The notes under the pieces: model-generated
The model's database searches: none
The model's input: only the letters and a program-made list of their open reading frames with translations
Told to the model about the DNA's origin: nothing
NCBI GenBank assembly: GCA_022730285.1
Contig: DZCQ01000028.1
Location: 1 to 31,513, forward strand
Direction: 5' to 3'
Length of the DNA stretch: 31,513 nt
Source of the DNA: Flavobacterium psychrophilum
Lineage (GTDB): Bacteria; Bacteroidota; Bacteroidia; Flavobacteriales; Flavobacteriaceae
Translations under genes and position numbers: made by a program
Shown: in pieces, positions 23,506 to 31,513 of the stretch
Numbering within the stretch: position 1 is the first letter of the stretch
Layout of the letters: the number at the start of each line of letters is the position of its first letter

Positions 23506-25643
23506 TATTTATTATTGTTAATAATATAGTCTAATACTTTTGTCATTAAATGCACTCTATCTTTTCCTGTTACATTATGTTTGTGCATTGGATATGCAAA
23601 AAAATCTACTTGCACACCTTCCTCTATAAATTTTTTAATAAGAGCCATATTGTTTTGCATAACTACTACATCATCGCTAGTTCCATGTATTAGCAACAAT
23701 TTTCCTTGTAGATTTTTAACATAGTTTAAAGTGCTATTATCTTCAAATCCTTTTTTATTTTCGGTTGGAGTGTCCATATAGCGTTCTCCGTACATAATTT
23801 CGTAGTATTTCCAATCAGTTACAGGGCCACCAGCTACACCAACTTTAAAAACATCTGGTTTACGAAGCATCATGGAAACGGTCATAAATCCTCCAAAACT
23901 CCAGCCATGTATTGCTAGTCTATTTGAATCAACATAAGGAAGTGTTTTTAAATAATCTACCCCTTTTATTTGATCTTCCATTTCATTTTCACCTAATTTT
24001 TGATGAATTACACTTTCGAAGGCAAACCCTCTATTATCAGAACCTCTATTATCTATTGTATAGACTAAATATCCTTGTTCTGCCAGCCAAAACATCCATA
24101 AGTTTGCTCCATCTAAGTAGGAATTTGTAATTAGTTGTGCGTGTGGACCACCATAAACATATACTAAAACTGGATATTTTTTAGTAGAATCAAAATTGCT
24201 TGGTTTGATTAAACGGGTGTATAAATCTGTTGTGCCATCTGCTGCTTTGATAGTTTTTATTTCCGAAGTTCCTATCTCGTATCCTTCAAATTTGTTTTTA
24301 CTTTCTAGAAGAACACTCTGCACCAATAATTTTTTGTTTAGTAAAATAGATTTTGAAGGAACGGAATGGTTAGAATATTCGTCAAAAAAGAAATTTCCAT
24401 CGGAAGAAGCAACAAGGTTATGTACTCCATTATCTGGTGTTATTACTTTTTGTTTTCCATTTAAATCTACTTTATAAGCAAGCATATTGGTTGGGTTATT
24501 ACCAGTTGCAGAAAAATATATTTCGGTGCCAGAATTATTTGTGCCAATTATTTCTCGAGCTGGAAAGCTATTATTGGTTAGTTGTTTAATTAATTTTCCA
24601 TCGATGGAGTAGTAGTATAGGTTTTGAAAACCATTTTTCTCACTAAACCAAACAAAATTATTTTTATTTTTATTTGGAAAAAATGCTGCGTGCTCTGGCT
24701 CTACCCATTTAGAATTTTTTTCGGTTAAAATGGTTTTTATAAATGCTCCGGAATTTGCATCGTAAACATTTAAACTCATCTCATTTTGTTCTCTATTTAA
24801 TTCGGCTATTATTACTAATTTAGAATCTGGAGTCCAAGAAAGATTAGTCATATAATCCTCTAATTTTCCACTTTTCGGGGAAATAAATATGGTTTTTCTA
24901 GTGCTTATGTTATATATTCCTACTCTCACGTGTTCAGACGGCTGTCCAATCATTGGATATTTGATAGAAACTAATTTTCCTGGTGTTTCGTTACTATCTA
25001 GCAAAGGATAATCTGCTACATTGGTTTCGTCTTTTTGATAATAAGCAATTAAGTTGCAATTTGGAGACCAGAATATTCCACCAGAAATTCCAAATTCACT
25101 TCTGGAAATAGTTTGCCCGGATACAATATTTTTGTCCTTATTTTCTGTAACAGCAATTAATTTGTTTGTGCTATTTGTATAAAAAAGATTGTTTTCTTGT
25201 GTAAATGCAATTTCTTTATTAGAAGGACTTAAGGTAGTATTTTCGACATTTTCAGGAACTTCTAAGAGTAATTTCCCTGTTTTACTGGTTGTATTAAAGG
25301 TATAAAATTTTGCACCATCATTCACAATTATGGTATTATCATTTTCCCATTTTGTGCCAAATAAATGTCTTAATTTTGTACCAAGTACATTGTTTATTTG
25401 ATTGACAGAGGTTAATTCTTCTACTTTGTTGTTGCTAGTATTAGCAGTCATCATTCGAGACCAACCATCTGTATAATAAACGTATTTGTTAGTATTTGGC
25501 ATCCACTGAAAACCAGAGAGTCTGTCTGCTCCAAATTTACGACCTTGTTGCATTACAGATTCTTCTAGCGATATTTTTTTAGATTGTGCAACGCTTGTAA
25601 GAGTGAAGGCAAGCATTGTTAAAAGCATTATTTTCTTATACAT
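23505..25643 (-). CDS. Exported S9 family prolyl oligopeptidase, DPP IV-like
   Basis: A 712-residue exported serine peptidase. Signal peptide 1-19 (cleavage after SVA). Residues about 40-460 form the beta-propeller (DPP IV N-terminal domain) and 470-712 the alpha/beta hydrolase domain with the catalytic triad Ser582 (HGWSFGGF), Asp658 (GTSDD) and His689 (YPMHKHNV). DPP IV releases X-Pro dipeptides from the N-terminus of peptides; its double-Glu amine-binding motif is here represented by a single Glu in RSEFGI (181-186), so dipeptidyl specificity is likely but not certain. Periplasmic; helps the cell feed on protein. The -7 element TATATTTG lies on the minus strand at 25669-25662. Confidence 0.9.
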   Translation of the reverse strand: MYKKIMLLTMLAFTLTSVAQSKKISLEESVMQQGRKFGADRLSGFQWMPNTNKYVYYTDGWSRMMTANTSNNKVEELTSVNQINNVLGTKLRHLFGTKWENDNTIIVNDGAKFYTFNTTSKTGKLLLEVPENVENTTLSPSNKEIAFTQENNLFYTNSTNKLIAVTENKDKNIVSGQTISRSEFGISGGIFWSPNCNLIAYYQKDETNVADYPLLDSNETPGKLVSIKYPMIGQPSEHVRVGIYNISTRKTIFISPKSGKLEDYMTNLSWTPDSKLVIIAELNREQNEMSLNVYDANSGAFIKTILTEKNSKWVEPEHAAFFPNKNKNNFVWFSEKNGFQNLYYYSIDGKLIKQLTNNSFPAREIIGTNNSGTEIYFSATGNNPTNMLAYKVDLNGKQKVITPDNGVHNLVASSDGNFFFDEYSNHSVPSKSILLNKKLLVQSVLLESKNKFEGYEIGTSEIKTIKAADGTTDLYTRLIKPSNFDSTKKYPVLVYVYGGPHAQLITNSYLDGANLWMFWLAEQGYLVYTIDNRGSDNRGFAFESVIHQKLGENEMEDQIKGVDYLKTLPYVDSNRLAIHGWSFGGFMTVSMMLRKPDVFKVGVAGGPVTDWKYYEIMYGERYMDTPTENKKGFEDNSTLNYVKNLQGKLLLIHGTSDDVVVMQNNMALIKKFIEEGVQVDFFAYPMHKHNVTGKDRVHLMTKVLDYIINNNK

Positions 25644-25661
25644 GAGAGATAATTATTTACG

Positions 25662-25669
25662 CAAATATA
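25662..25669 (-). promoter_or_regulatory. -7 element for the DPP IV-like gene
   Basis: On the minus strand TATATTTG, an exact TAnnTTTG match, 18 bases before the ATG at 25643. It begins one base after the hairpin that ends the cphA transcript, so the -33 region overlaps that hairpin; TTG at 25696-25694 is a possible -33. Confidence 0.5.
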
Positions 25670-25670
25670 T

Positions 25671-25706
25671 AACAAAAGAGTTGTTTTTGCATGCAACTCT
25701 TTTGTT
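25671..25706 (-). terminator. Hairpin terminator after cphA
   Basis: A perfect 13-base-pair inverted repeat (25671-25683 with 25694-25706, core AAAGAGTTG/CAACTCTTT) with a ten-base loop, starting nine bases after the cphA stop codon. The 3' arm on the minus strand ends in CTTTTGTT and AT-rich sequence follows, rather than a long pure U-tract. Confidence 0.7.
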
Positions 25707-25715
25707 AATTTTTAT

Positions 25716-28334
25716 TTAAACTTGTTCGTTTTCTTTATCTAAATAATCTTGGACTATGGTTATTGCATTGGTTACTACATCGCTTAAAGCCGTTATAAAA
25801 CTTCCATTTTCAGCGTTTGAAATGGCATGTTTTATTGCTTCGGTTTCTTTAGGAATAATTTCATATTTTACCTCTTTGTTAGCTTCTTCTATTCCTGAGG
25901 TAATTAAATTAATTATTTCTTCTTCTGTTCTTCCTCTCAAATATTTTTCCTGGCGGATGATAATATGGTCAAACATTCGTCCTGCAATAAGCCCACATTC
26001 TTTAATATCTTCGTCTCTACGATCGCCTACACCAGAAATTATTCCAATTTTTTTAGTTGCTTCTACACTGCTTAAATATTCTTCTATACCACGATATCCA
26101 GCAGGATTATGAGCAAAATCTATTAGAACTTTAAATTTTTTAAATTCAAAAATATTCATTCTCCCTGGAGTTTGTGCTGCACTAGGAATAAATGTTTGTA
26201 ATGAGAGGCTGATGTCATCGGTTTTAAATCCTTGTAAATAAGCTGCTAGTGTGGCTGCTAAAACATTTGCAATCATAAATTTAGCTTTTCCTCCAAGTGT
26301 CAGAGGAACGTGTGTTACTCTTTCTATTCTAATTTTCCATTCTCCTTTTTTGATGGTTATAAAGCCGTTTTCATATACAGCGACAATTTTTCCTTCTTTT
26401 GCGAATTTTTGAACTATTGTATTGTCTTCGGTCATGCTAAAATAGGCCACATTGCATTTTAAGTCGTTTGCCATTTTAATACATTGAGAATCTTCAGCAT
26501 TTAAAATTGCCCAACCATCTTTTTTGATACTGCGTATTACGGTTGCTTTTACTCTGGCAAGATCCTCTAATGTATGGATGTCTGCTAAGCCTAAGTGGTC
26601 TTCTTGGATATTTGTAACAATACCTATGTCGCATTGGCTAAAGCCCAGTCCAGCCCTGAGTATGCCTCCTCTTGCAGTTTCTAAAATGGCAAACTCTACT
26701 GTTGGATCTTTTAAAACATATTCAGCAGATATTGGACCTGTGGTATCTCCTTTTTCCATCATGTGGTTTTGTATGTATATTCCATCGGAGGTGGTAAAAC
26801 CAACTTTGTAGCCATTATTTTTTACAATATGTGCAATTAGTCTAGTGGTCGTGGTTTTTCCGTTAGTTCCAGTTACTGCTATTATTGGAATTCGACTTGG
26901 TTTCCCTGGTGGATAGAGCATATCTATTACTGGTGCAGCAACGTTTCGAGGTAATCCTTCAGATGGAGCTAGGTGCATTCTAAATCCAGGTGCTGCGTTT
27001 ACTTCTAATATGCAACCTCCATTTTCTTTTAATGGTTGTGTTAAGTTTTCGGCCATTATATCTACCCCACAAATGTCTAGCCCAATAACGCGTGATATAC
27101 GTTCACAAAGAAATATATTTTCGGGGTGCATTAAGTCTGTTACATCTACAGAAGTGCCACCTGTGCTTAAATTCGCGGTAGATTTTAAATATACAACTTC
27201 TCCTTTGTTAGGTATAGTTTGTAGTGTATATTGTAGTTTTTCCAATAAGTCCGTAGTGTCTCTATCGATGTCTATTTGTGTTAGAACGTTTTCATGTCCA
27301 TAGCCTCTTTTTGGGTCTTTGTTTGTTTCGATGATTAGCTGTTCAATAGTTTGTTTCCCATCTCCTTTTATATGAGCAGGTTCTCTTTTTGCGGCAGCAA
27401 CTAACTTATTGTCTATTAATAAGACTCTAAAATCGAAGCCTGTTATAAATTTTTCTACAATAACACGTCTGCTGTAACTTTTAGCAAATTCTAAGCCTTG
27501 ACAGGCATCTTCCCATGTTTTTACATTGATAGAAGCACCTTTTCCGTGGTTCCCGTCTAAGGGTTTGAGTACAATGGGATATCCAATTTTTTTAATTACT
27601 GCTTCTAGATCTTCTTCATCTACACATATTCCGCCACTTGCAACGGGGATAGATGCTTGTTCTAGCATTTTTTTTGTTTGTTCTTTATTGCAAGCAATAT
27701 CAACTGCTATATTGCTGGTTTTACAAGTAATTGTTGCTTGAAAGCGCATTTGGTTAATTCCGTATCCAAGTTGTACTAAAGAGTTTGTGCCAAGCCTAAT
27801 CCAAGGAATATCTCTAGCAACTGCTTCCTCAACAATACTCCCGGTAGATGGTCCGAGTCTTACTCGTTCCCTAATCTCTTTCATTTTTTGGATATCATTT
27901 TCTAAATTGTAGGGAGTTCCACTAATTAATGCTTCGGCAATTGCAACGGCACTTTCGGCAGCAAATAACCCCACGGTTTCTTCTATGTAGCTAAAAACGA
28001 CATTGTAGGTACCTAATGTTTTAGTTTCGCGAGTACGTCCAAATCCGGTTTCCATTCCAGCTAGTGTCTGTATTTCTAGTGCAATATGCTCTATTACGTG
28101 TCCCATCCAAGTACCTCTTTCTATTCTGGAAAAAAAGCCACCTCTGCAACCCTCAGAGCAACGATGCTCTATCATAGACGGAAACATTTCTTCTATTCGC
28201 TCTCGAAAGCCATCTATTTTATTCGTTGGAAATTGCTCCATTTCTTCTAAATCCAATCGCATTTGAATTAGCTTTTTGCGTTGTACGCTCCATATATTCG
28301 GTCCTCTTAGGGCTTGTATTTTAAGAATTTTCAT
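25716..28334 (-). CDS. cphA: Cyanophycin synthetase
   Basis: Builds cyanophycin, a poly-aspartate backbone with arginine on each side chain, without a ribosome and at the cost of two ATP per unit. The 872-residue length and three-part layout are those of CphA: an N-terminal domain (1-165), an ATP-grasp domain that adds Arg (about 215-475; IVLKPLDGNHGKGASINV near 254-271, EVNAAPGFRMH at 444-454), and a Mur-ligase-like domain that adds Asp (478-872), with its P-loop GTNGKTTT at 489-496 and the TARGGILRAGLGF and DFAHNPAGYRGI stretches. The N-domain carries HVIEHIALE (79-87), a HxxEH motif. The cyanophycinase gene lies on the opposite strand across 340 bases. It ends in a hairpin terminator. Confidence 0.95.
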   Translation of the reverse strand: MKILKIQALRGPNIWSVQRKKLIQMRLDLEEMEQFPTNKIDGFRERIEEMFPSMIEHRCSEGCRGGFFSRIERGTWMGHVIEHIALEIQTLAGMETGFGRTRETKTLGTYNVVFSYIEETVGLFAAESAVAIAEALISGTPYNLENDIQKMKEIRERVRLGPSTGSIVEEAVARDIPWIRLGTNSLVQLGYGINQMRFQATITCKTSNIAVDIACNKEQTKKMLEQASIPVASGGICVDEEDLEAVIKKIGYPIVLKPLDGNHGKGASINVKTWEDACQGLEFAKSYSRRVIVEKFITGFDFRVLLIDNKLVAAAKREPAHIKGDGKQTIEQLIIETNKDPKRGYGHENVLTQIDIDRDTTDLLEKLQYTLQTIPNKGEVVYLKSTANLSTGGTSVDVTDLMHPENIFLCERISRVIGLDICGVDIMAENLTQPLKENGGCILEVNAAPGFRMHLAPSEGLPRNVAAPVIDMLYPPGKPSRIPIIAVTGTNGKTTTTRLIAHIVKNNGYKVGFTTSDGIYIQNHMMEKGDTTGPISAEYVLKDPTVEFAILETARGGILRAGLGFSQCDIGIVTNIQEDHLGLADIHTLEDLARVKATVIRSIKKDGWAILNAEDSQCIKMANDLKCNVAYFSMTEDNTIVQKFAKEGKIVAVYENGFITIKKGEWKIRIERVTHVPLTLGGKAKFMIANVLAATLAAYLQGFKTDDISLSLQTFIPSAAQTPGRMNIFEFKKFKVLIDFAHNPAGYRGIEEYLSSVEATKKIGIISGVGDRRDEDIKECGLIAGRMFDHIIIRQEKYLRGRTEEEIINLITSGIEEANKEVKYEIIPKETEAIKHAISNAENGSFITALSDVVTNAITIVQDYLDKENEQV

Positions 28335-28674
28335 GTAATGTAGGGTTTTTATTTTATTTTGATAAACCTATAGTTGTTTGTTAATTAGAAATTAATAATG
28401 TTTGTATTAAATTTGTTAATTATCTTTTTTTTATGCAACTAAAATAGTTTTTTTTAATTACTTATCCAATTTTTTCTTTCTTTTTTTGTTTAAAAGTTTA
28501 AAAATGGAAATATTTTTGATTCTAGCCCTGATAGTAGTGAAAATCTTTTTCTTGCTTTTTTAAGAAAGAAAAAATTGTAACGAATAGCAGGTGCAATTTT
28601 TATAAAATTACACAATGATTGGCTTCAAAAAAAATACTTTTTGATATGTTTTAAAAATTATTTATTTTTACCGA
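28335..28674. other. Divergent intergenic region, cphA / cphB
   Basis: 340 bases without a credible gene, containing the promoters of both cyanophycin genes. For cphA the best -7 is TAGGTTTA on the minus strand (28370-28363), one base off consensus, 29 bases before its ATG. An 11-base direct repeat TTTGTTAATTA occurs at 28377-28387 and 28412-28422, in the region where a regulator of cphA would bind. The right part holds the cphB promoter (listed separately). Confidence 0.4.
28640..28670 (+). promoter_or_regulatory. Promoter of the cyanophycinase unit
   Basis: TTTG at 28640-28643, a 19-base spacer and TATTTTTA at 28663-28670 (the TAnnTTTA variant). The ATG follows only four bases after the -7 element, so the mRNA would have almost no leader. 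Confidence 0.55.
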
Positions 28675-29547
28675 ATGAATATACATGGAAAATTAATAAT
28701 TATTGGTGGAGCAGTTGATAAAGGTAGTTTTACAGAAACGGATTTAGATAAAAATGTTGCTCAAAATTTGAATTTTTTTGAAACAGGGATTTTAAAAAGA
28801 ATTATTGATGAATCTAGATATAAATTAGATTCAAGGATTGAAATAATTACCACAGCATCTAAAATTCCAAACGAAATAGGTCCAGAATATGTAAAAGCTT
28901 TAAATTATTTAGGAGCTGTTAATGTTTCTGTTTTAAATATTGAAAAAAGAGAGCAGGCAAGCGATCCAAATGTTTTAGAAAGATTAGAACTTGCCGATGT
29001 GGTAATGTTTACAGGTGGGGATCAATTGCGTTTGACCTCTATTTTAGGAGGAACTCCTTTTCATGAGATTTTATTACAAAAATATAAAAACGAGAATTTT
29101 ATTTACGCAGGTACTTCTGCTGGTGCGGCTGCGGCTTCTAATAATATGATTTACCAAGGGAGTAGTAGTGAGGCATTGTTAAAAGGAGAGGTTAAAATAA
29201 CTTCAGGTTTGGGACTAATAGATGATGTAATCATAGATACTCATTTTGTGCAACGTGGTAGGATAGGAAGACTTTTTCAGGCAGTAGTGGGAAATCCAAA
29301 AGTACTTGGAATAGGTTTAGGAGAAGATACTGGTTTGCTTATCAAAAAAGGGCGTGAAATGGAGGCAATAGGCTCAGGACTTGTTATCCTAGTAGATGGT
29401 AGGGAAATTAAGGATACTAATTTAACTCAAATTGAAATGGGGCAACCTATTTCCATTTCTCATCTTGTAACACATGTAATGAGTAAATATGATACTTTTA
29501 GTTTAGATTCCTTCAAAATGACTATTCATGATTCACAATATGTGTAA
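28675..29547 (+). CDS. cphB: Cyanophycinase
   Basis: Serine exopeptidase of family S51 that cuts cyanophycin into beta-Asp-Arg dipeptides. The 290-residue protein has the nucleophile elbow AGTSAGAAA with Ser148, the FTGGDQLRL motif (112-120) that lines the pocket, and IDTHFVQRGRIGRL (about 188-201) carrying the family's conserved His/Arg. No signal peptide is present, so it is the intracellular form that mobilises stored polymer, not a secreted scavenging enzyme. The start is set by the MNIHGKLIIIGG N-terminus, as in other cyanophycinases. It is followed 35 bases later by the isoaspartyl peptidase that would split its product. Confidence 0.94.
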   Translation: MNIHGKLIIIGGAVDKGSFTETDLDKNVAQNLNFFETGILKRIIDESRYKLDSRIEIITTASKIPNEIGPEYVKALNYLGAVNVSVLNIEKREQASDPNVLERLELADVVMFTGGDQLRLTSILGGTPFHEILLQKYKNENFIYAGTSAGAAAASNNMIYQGSSSEALLKGEVKITSGLGLIDDVIIDTHFVQRGRIGRLFQAVVGNPKVLGIGLGEDTGLLIKKGREMEAIGSGLVILVDGREIKDTNLTQIEMGQPISISHLVTHVMSKYDTFSLDSFKMTIHDSQYV

Positions 29548-29582
29548 TACTACCTTTTTTATCTTTAGCTTATTTACTTTAA

Positions 29583-30422
29583 ATGAAAATAATAATACAC
29601 GGTGGTTTTTTTTCGGAATCTGCTACCAACTTAGAAACTAAAATTGCAAAACAAGAAGCCTTAAAGAATATTGTTACAAATTCTTTTACTTTTTTACAAA
29701 CACATTCTGCTCTCGAAACAGTTGCATTTGCGGTTAGTTTGTTAGAAGACAATCCTTTATTTAATGCTGGAATTGGTTCTCAGATTCAAAGTGATGGTGT
29801 AATTCGTATGAGTGCAGCTCTGATGGACGGAAAGTCTAAAAAAATGAGTGGGGTTATTAATATACAAGATGTTAAAAACCCTATTTTAGTAGCTACAGAA
29901 TTAATGCAGTTTGAGGATAGAATTTTAGGAGGTAGTGGAGCAACTAATTTTGCAAGAGAACATGGTTTTGAAAAATTTTCTACTAAAATTCCCCAAAGAA
30001 TTATGGAGTATGAAGCCAAACTAGAATCGACAAGAAAAGGAACTGTTGGTTGTGTTGCACTAGATAAAAACGGGAATGTTGCTGCAGCTACTTCAACGGG
30101 TGGCAAGGGTTTTGAAATGCCAGGACGCATATCAGATTCGGCAACTGTTGCAGGGAATTATGCAAACGAGTATTGTGGGGTTAGCTTAACAGGAGTTGGA
30201 GAAGATATTGTAAGCAATGCAACTGCCACTAAAATTGTAACAAGAGTAACCGATGGATTTTCTTTACCTGATGCCTTTGCTAAAACATTTGCCGAATTAA
30301 AAGAGTATGATGGTTTTGCTGGAGCAATAGCAATAGATTCTGAAGGAAATATGTATCATTTAGATTCGCACCCTACAATGGTATTTGCTAGTTTTGATGG
30401 ACAAGAACTTACTGTATTTTAA
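29583..30422 (+). CDS. iaaA: Isoaspartyl peptidase / L-asparaginase, Ntn-hydrolase type
   Basis: A 279-residue N-terminal-nucleophile hydrolase (family T2). The precursor cleaves itself before Thr154 in RKGTVGCVAL, freeing Thr154 as nucleophile. Other family blocks: GIGSQIQSDGVIRMSAALMDG (in part, 63-83), AATSTGG (167-173) and the PGRISDSATVAGNYA stretch with its substrate-binding Arg and Asp. In cyanophycin users this enzyme splits beta-Asp-Arg to aspartate and arginine, and its position right after cphB makes that the probable role; it may also act on isoaspartyl peptides from damaged protein and on asparagine. Cytoplasmic. Its stop is one base before the ATG of tsaB, so the three genes from 28675 to 31089 may form one operon. 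Confidence 0.93.
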   Translation: MKIIIHGGFFSESATNLETKIAKQEALKNIVTNSFTFLQTHSALETVAFAVSLLEDNPLFNAGIGSQIQSDGVIRMSAALMDGKSKKMSGVINIQDVKNPILVATELMQFEDRILGGSGATNFAREHGFEKFSTKIPQRIMEYEAKLESTRKGTVGCVALDKNGNVAAATSTGGKGFEMPGRISDSATVAGNYANEYCGVSLTGVGEDIVSNATATKIVTRVTDGFSLPDAFAKTFAELKEYDGFAGAIAIDSEGNMYHLDSHPTMVFASFDGQELTVF

Positions 30423-30423
30423 G

Positions 30424-31089
30424 ATGGCTTCTATTTTAAGTATTGAAACTTCTACTAAAAATTGCTCTGTAGCATTATCTGTAAACGGAATTACCATCGA
30501 TTGCTTAGAAATTTCGGAATTAGGATATTCTCATGCAGAAAAATTGCACATTTTTATTCAAGAAATTTTACAAAAAAACAACTTGAATTTTTCTGATTTA
30601 CACGCAATTGCTGTTGGGCAAGGTCCAGGTTCTTATACAGGTTTGCGTATTGGGGTTTCTGCGGCAAAAGGATTGTGTTTTGCATTGAATATTCCTTTAA
30701 TTGCTATAGATAGCTTACTTATTTTAGCCAAAAAATTAAACATTGAAAACGGAGTTTTAGTACCAATGCTCGATGCAAGACGTATGGAATGTTATACTGG
30801 GATTTATGACAATAAGTGGCAGAATATTCAAGCTGTAAGTGCTTTGATTATTGATGAGAACTCATTTTTAAGCATTAAGAAACAAATTCATGTTTTTGGA
30901 GATGGGGCTTTAAAATGTAAAAATGTTTTAACGGATAAAAAGTTTATTTACCACGAAAATATTTTGTATCCATCTGCATCTGAAATGAGTGAAATAGCAT
31001 TTGATAGGTTCAAAAAAAGCGACTTTAAAAGTGTCGCTTATTTTGAACCATTTTATCTAAAAGATTTTATGCTTACTACCTCTAAGTAA
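30424..31089 (+). CDS. tsaB: tRNA threonylcarbamoyladenosine biosynthesis protein TsaB
   Basis: TsaB is the partner of TsaD (with TsaE) in making the universal t6A37 base of ANN-reading tRNAs. The N-terminal half has the ASKHA-fold blocks ILSIETSTKNCSVAL, SELGYSHAEKLHIFIQEIL and GQGPGSYTGLRIGVSAAKGL typical of the family; the C-terminal half is degenerate, as usual in TsaB, which has no catalytic site of its own. I chose the ATG at 30424 (221 residues, start MASILSIETS): the longer reading frame from 30385 only adds 13 residues that overlap the end of the isoaspartyl peptidase in another frame. Confidence 0.94.
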   Translation: MASILSIETSTKNCSVALSVNGITIDCLEISELGYSHAEKLHIFIQEILQKNNLNFSDLHAIAVGQGPGSYTGLRIGVSAAKGLCFALNIPLIAIDSLLILAKKLNIENGVLVPMLDARRMECYTGIYDNKWQNIQAVSALIIDENSFLSIKKQIHVFGDGALKCKNVLTDKKFIYHENILYPSASEMSEIAFDRFKKSDFKSVAYFEPFYLKDFMLTTSK

Positions 31090-31092
31090 ATT

Positions 31093-31506
31093 TCATTGCT
31101 CTAAATCTAACTCTTCTTTCTCTTCTGCAATAACTTCTGGACTATCGGATACTAAATCGGAAGTCTTTTTCTTTACAGTTTCAACTACATTAATAGCCAT
31201 TTCCTCCGCTTTGTCTAATAAGGTTTCTGTTTTTTCTGTAACACTATCCACCACATTATGGATAGTTTCTTTTGCTTGTGGCACGTATTCTGCGGCCATT
31301 TCTTCTGCTTTATCTATAATTGGTGCAGCGGTTTCTTTTACTTTTGCAATTGCATCGTCTGCAAAATCGCTTACTTGATCCATTATAGGTGTTGCGGTTT
31401 CCTTTGCTTTTGCAATTGTATCATCTGCAAAATCACTTACTTGATTTACTATTTGATCTACTTTTTTAGATCCAAATAAATTACTAAAAAAACTACCTAC
31501 TCCCAT
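31093..31506 (-). CDS. Small protein of 22-residue amphipathic repeats
   Basis: A 137-residue, highly charged, helical protein with no cysteine. After a 19-residue glycine/phenylalanine start (MGVGSFFSNLFGSKK) it consists of tandem 22-residue units: 20-41, 42-63, 64-85, 86-107 and a partial 108-126, each built on the pattern V-D-x-V-(11-13 residues)-AKET/AEEM. Units 1 and 2 are almost identical in protein and in DNA (31384-31449 and 31318-31383). The periodicity is that of apolipoprotein-like or YtxH/LEA-like amphipathic helices that lie on membranes or protect proteins under stress. No signal peptide. I cannot name a function. The end is acidic (EEKEELDLEQ). It converges with tsaB over three bases. 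Confidence 0.65.
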   Translation of the reverse strand: MGVGSFFSNLFGSKKVDQIVNQVSDFADDTIAKAKETATPIMDQVSDFADDAIAKVKETAAPIIDKAEEMAAEYVPQAKETIHNVVDSVTEKTETLLDKAEEMAINVVETVKKKTSDLVSDSPEVIAEEKEELDLEQ

Positions 31507-31513
31507 TTTATTT

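Noticed and set aside
25756..28100. Several plus-strand frames of 70-118 residues opposite cphA
   Set aside because: All lie antisense to a strongly conserved gene and show no domain, signal peptide or promoter of their own.
30385..30423. Longer start for tsaB
   Set aside because: The extra 13 residues overlap the isoaspartyl peptidase and have no match to the TsaB N-terminus; the ATG at 30424 gives the family start.
1..31513. tRNA, rRNA, CRISPR, insertion sequences, prophage or toxin-antitoxin genes
   Set aside because: I looked for cloverleaf-like segments, regularly spaced repeats, transposase or integrase motifs and small paired genes and saw none that could be supported.

Overview
The window is a chromosomal stretch from an AT-rich member of the Bacteroidota, most likely the Flavobacteriia/Flavobacteriaceae. 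The signs are a very low GC content, near-absence of Shine-Dalgarno sequences, several promoters of the Bacteroidota type (TTTG about 19-20 bases before TAnnTTTG, or the variant TAnnTTTA), and family content typical of the phylum (GSCFA protein, CarboxypepD_reg-like secreted protein, DUF2490-type outer membrane protein, the MGRAFEFRKGRKMKRW start of the Bacteroidota YebC). I see no tRNA, rRNA, CRISPR array, insertion sequence or phage gene.

Layout. 1-8.6 kb is mostly housekeeping: a GSCFA protein, a small membrane coiled-coil protein, a glycosyltransferase-gcvT-yebC unit, a beta-carbonic anhydrase, a DedA membrane protein, and on the minus strand a secreted CarboxypepD_reg protein and a DEAD-box RNA helicase with a DbpA-like RNA-binding domain. 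A 28-base element occurs twice here (4338 and 5840).

9.0-19.0 kb is the most interesting part: a block of eight genes on the plus strand that looks like a dissimilatory sulfur locus. It encodes the two halves of a YeeE/YedE (thiosulfate-type) transporter, a membrane-anchored dihaem cytochrome with the His/Cys and His/Met ligand pattern of thiosulfate dehydrogenase TsdA, an exported DsrE-like protein, an unknown polytopic membrane protein, an unknown exported protein, a FadL-type outer membrane channel, and a Tat-signal metallophosphoesterase that resembles the thiosulfohydrolase SoxB more than a 5'-nucleotidase. No SoxXA, SoxYZ or SoxCD gene lies beside it. A strong terminator ends the block. 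A second unit, an OprD-like porin plus a DUF2490 protein, follows. Both units start with the same operator-like sequence TGTGA-N6-TTACA, of Crp/Fnr type, at exactly the same distance from the -7 element, so they are probably one regulon.

19.0-25.7 kb is again housekeeping: purB, a TrmH-type tRNA methyltransferase, isopentenyl-diphosphate isomerase, a PTPS/QueD enzyme, a BCP peroxiredoxin, ribulose-phosphate epimerase and an exported DPP IV-like peptidase.

25.7-30.4 kb is a cyanophycin cassette: cyanophycin synthetase on the minus strand facing away from cyanophycinase and an isoaspartyl peptidase on the plus strand, which together would build the arginine/aspartate storage polymer and take it back to amino acids. 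The window closes with tsaB and a small protein made of four and a half 22-residue amphipathic repeats.
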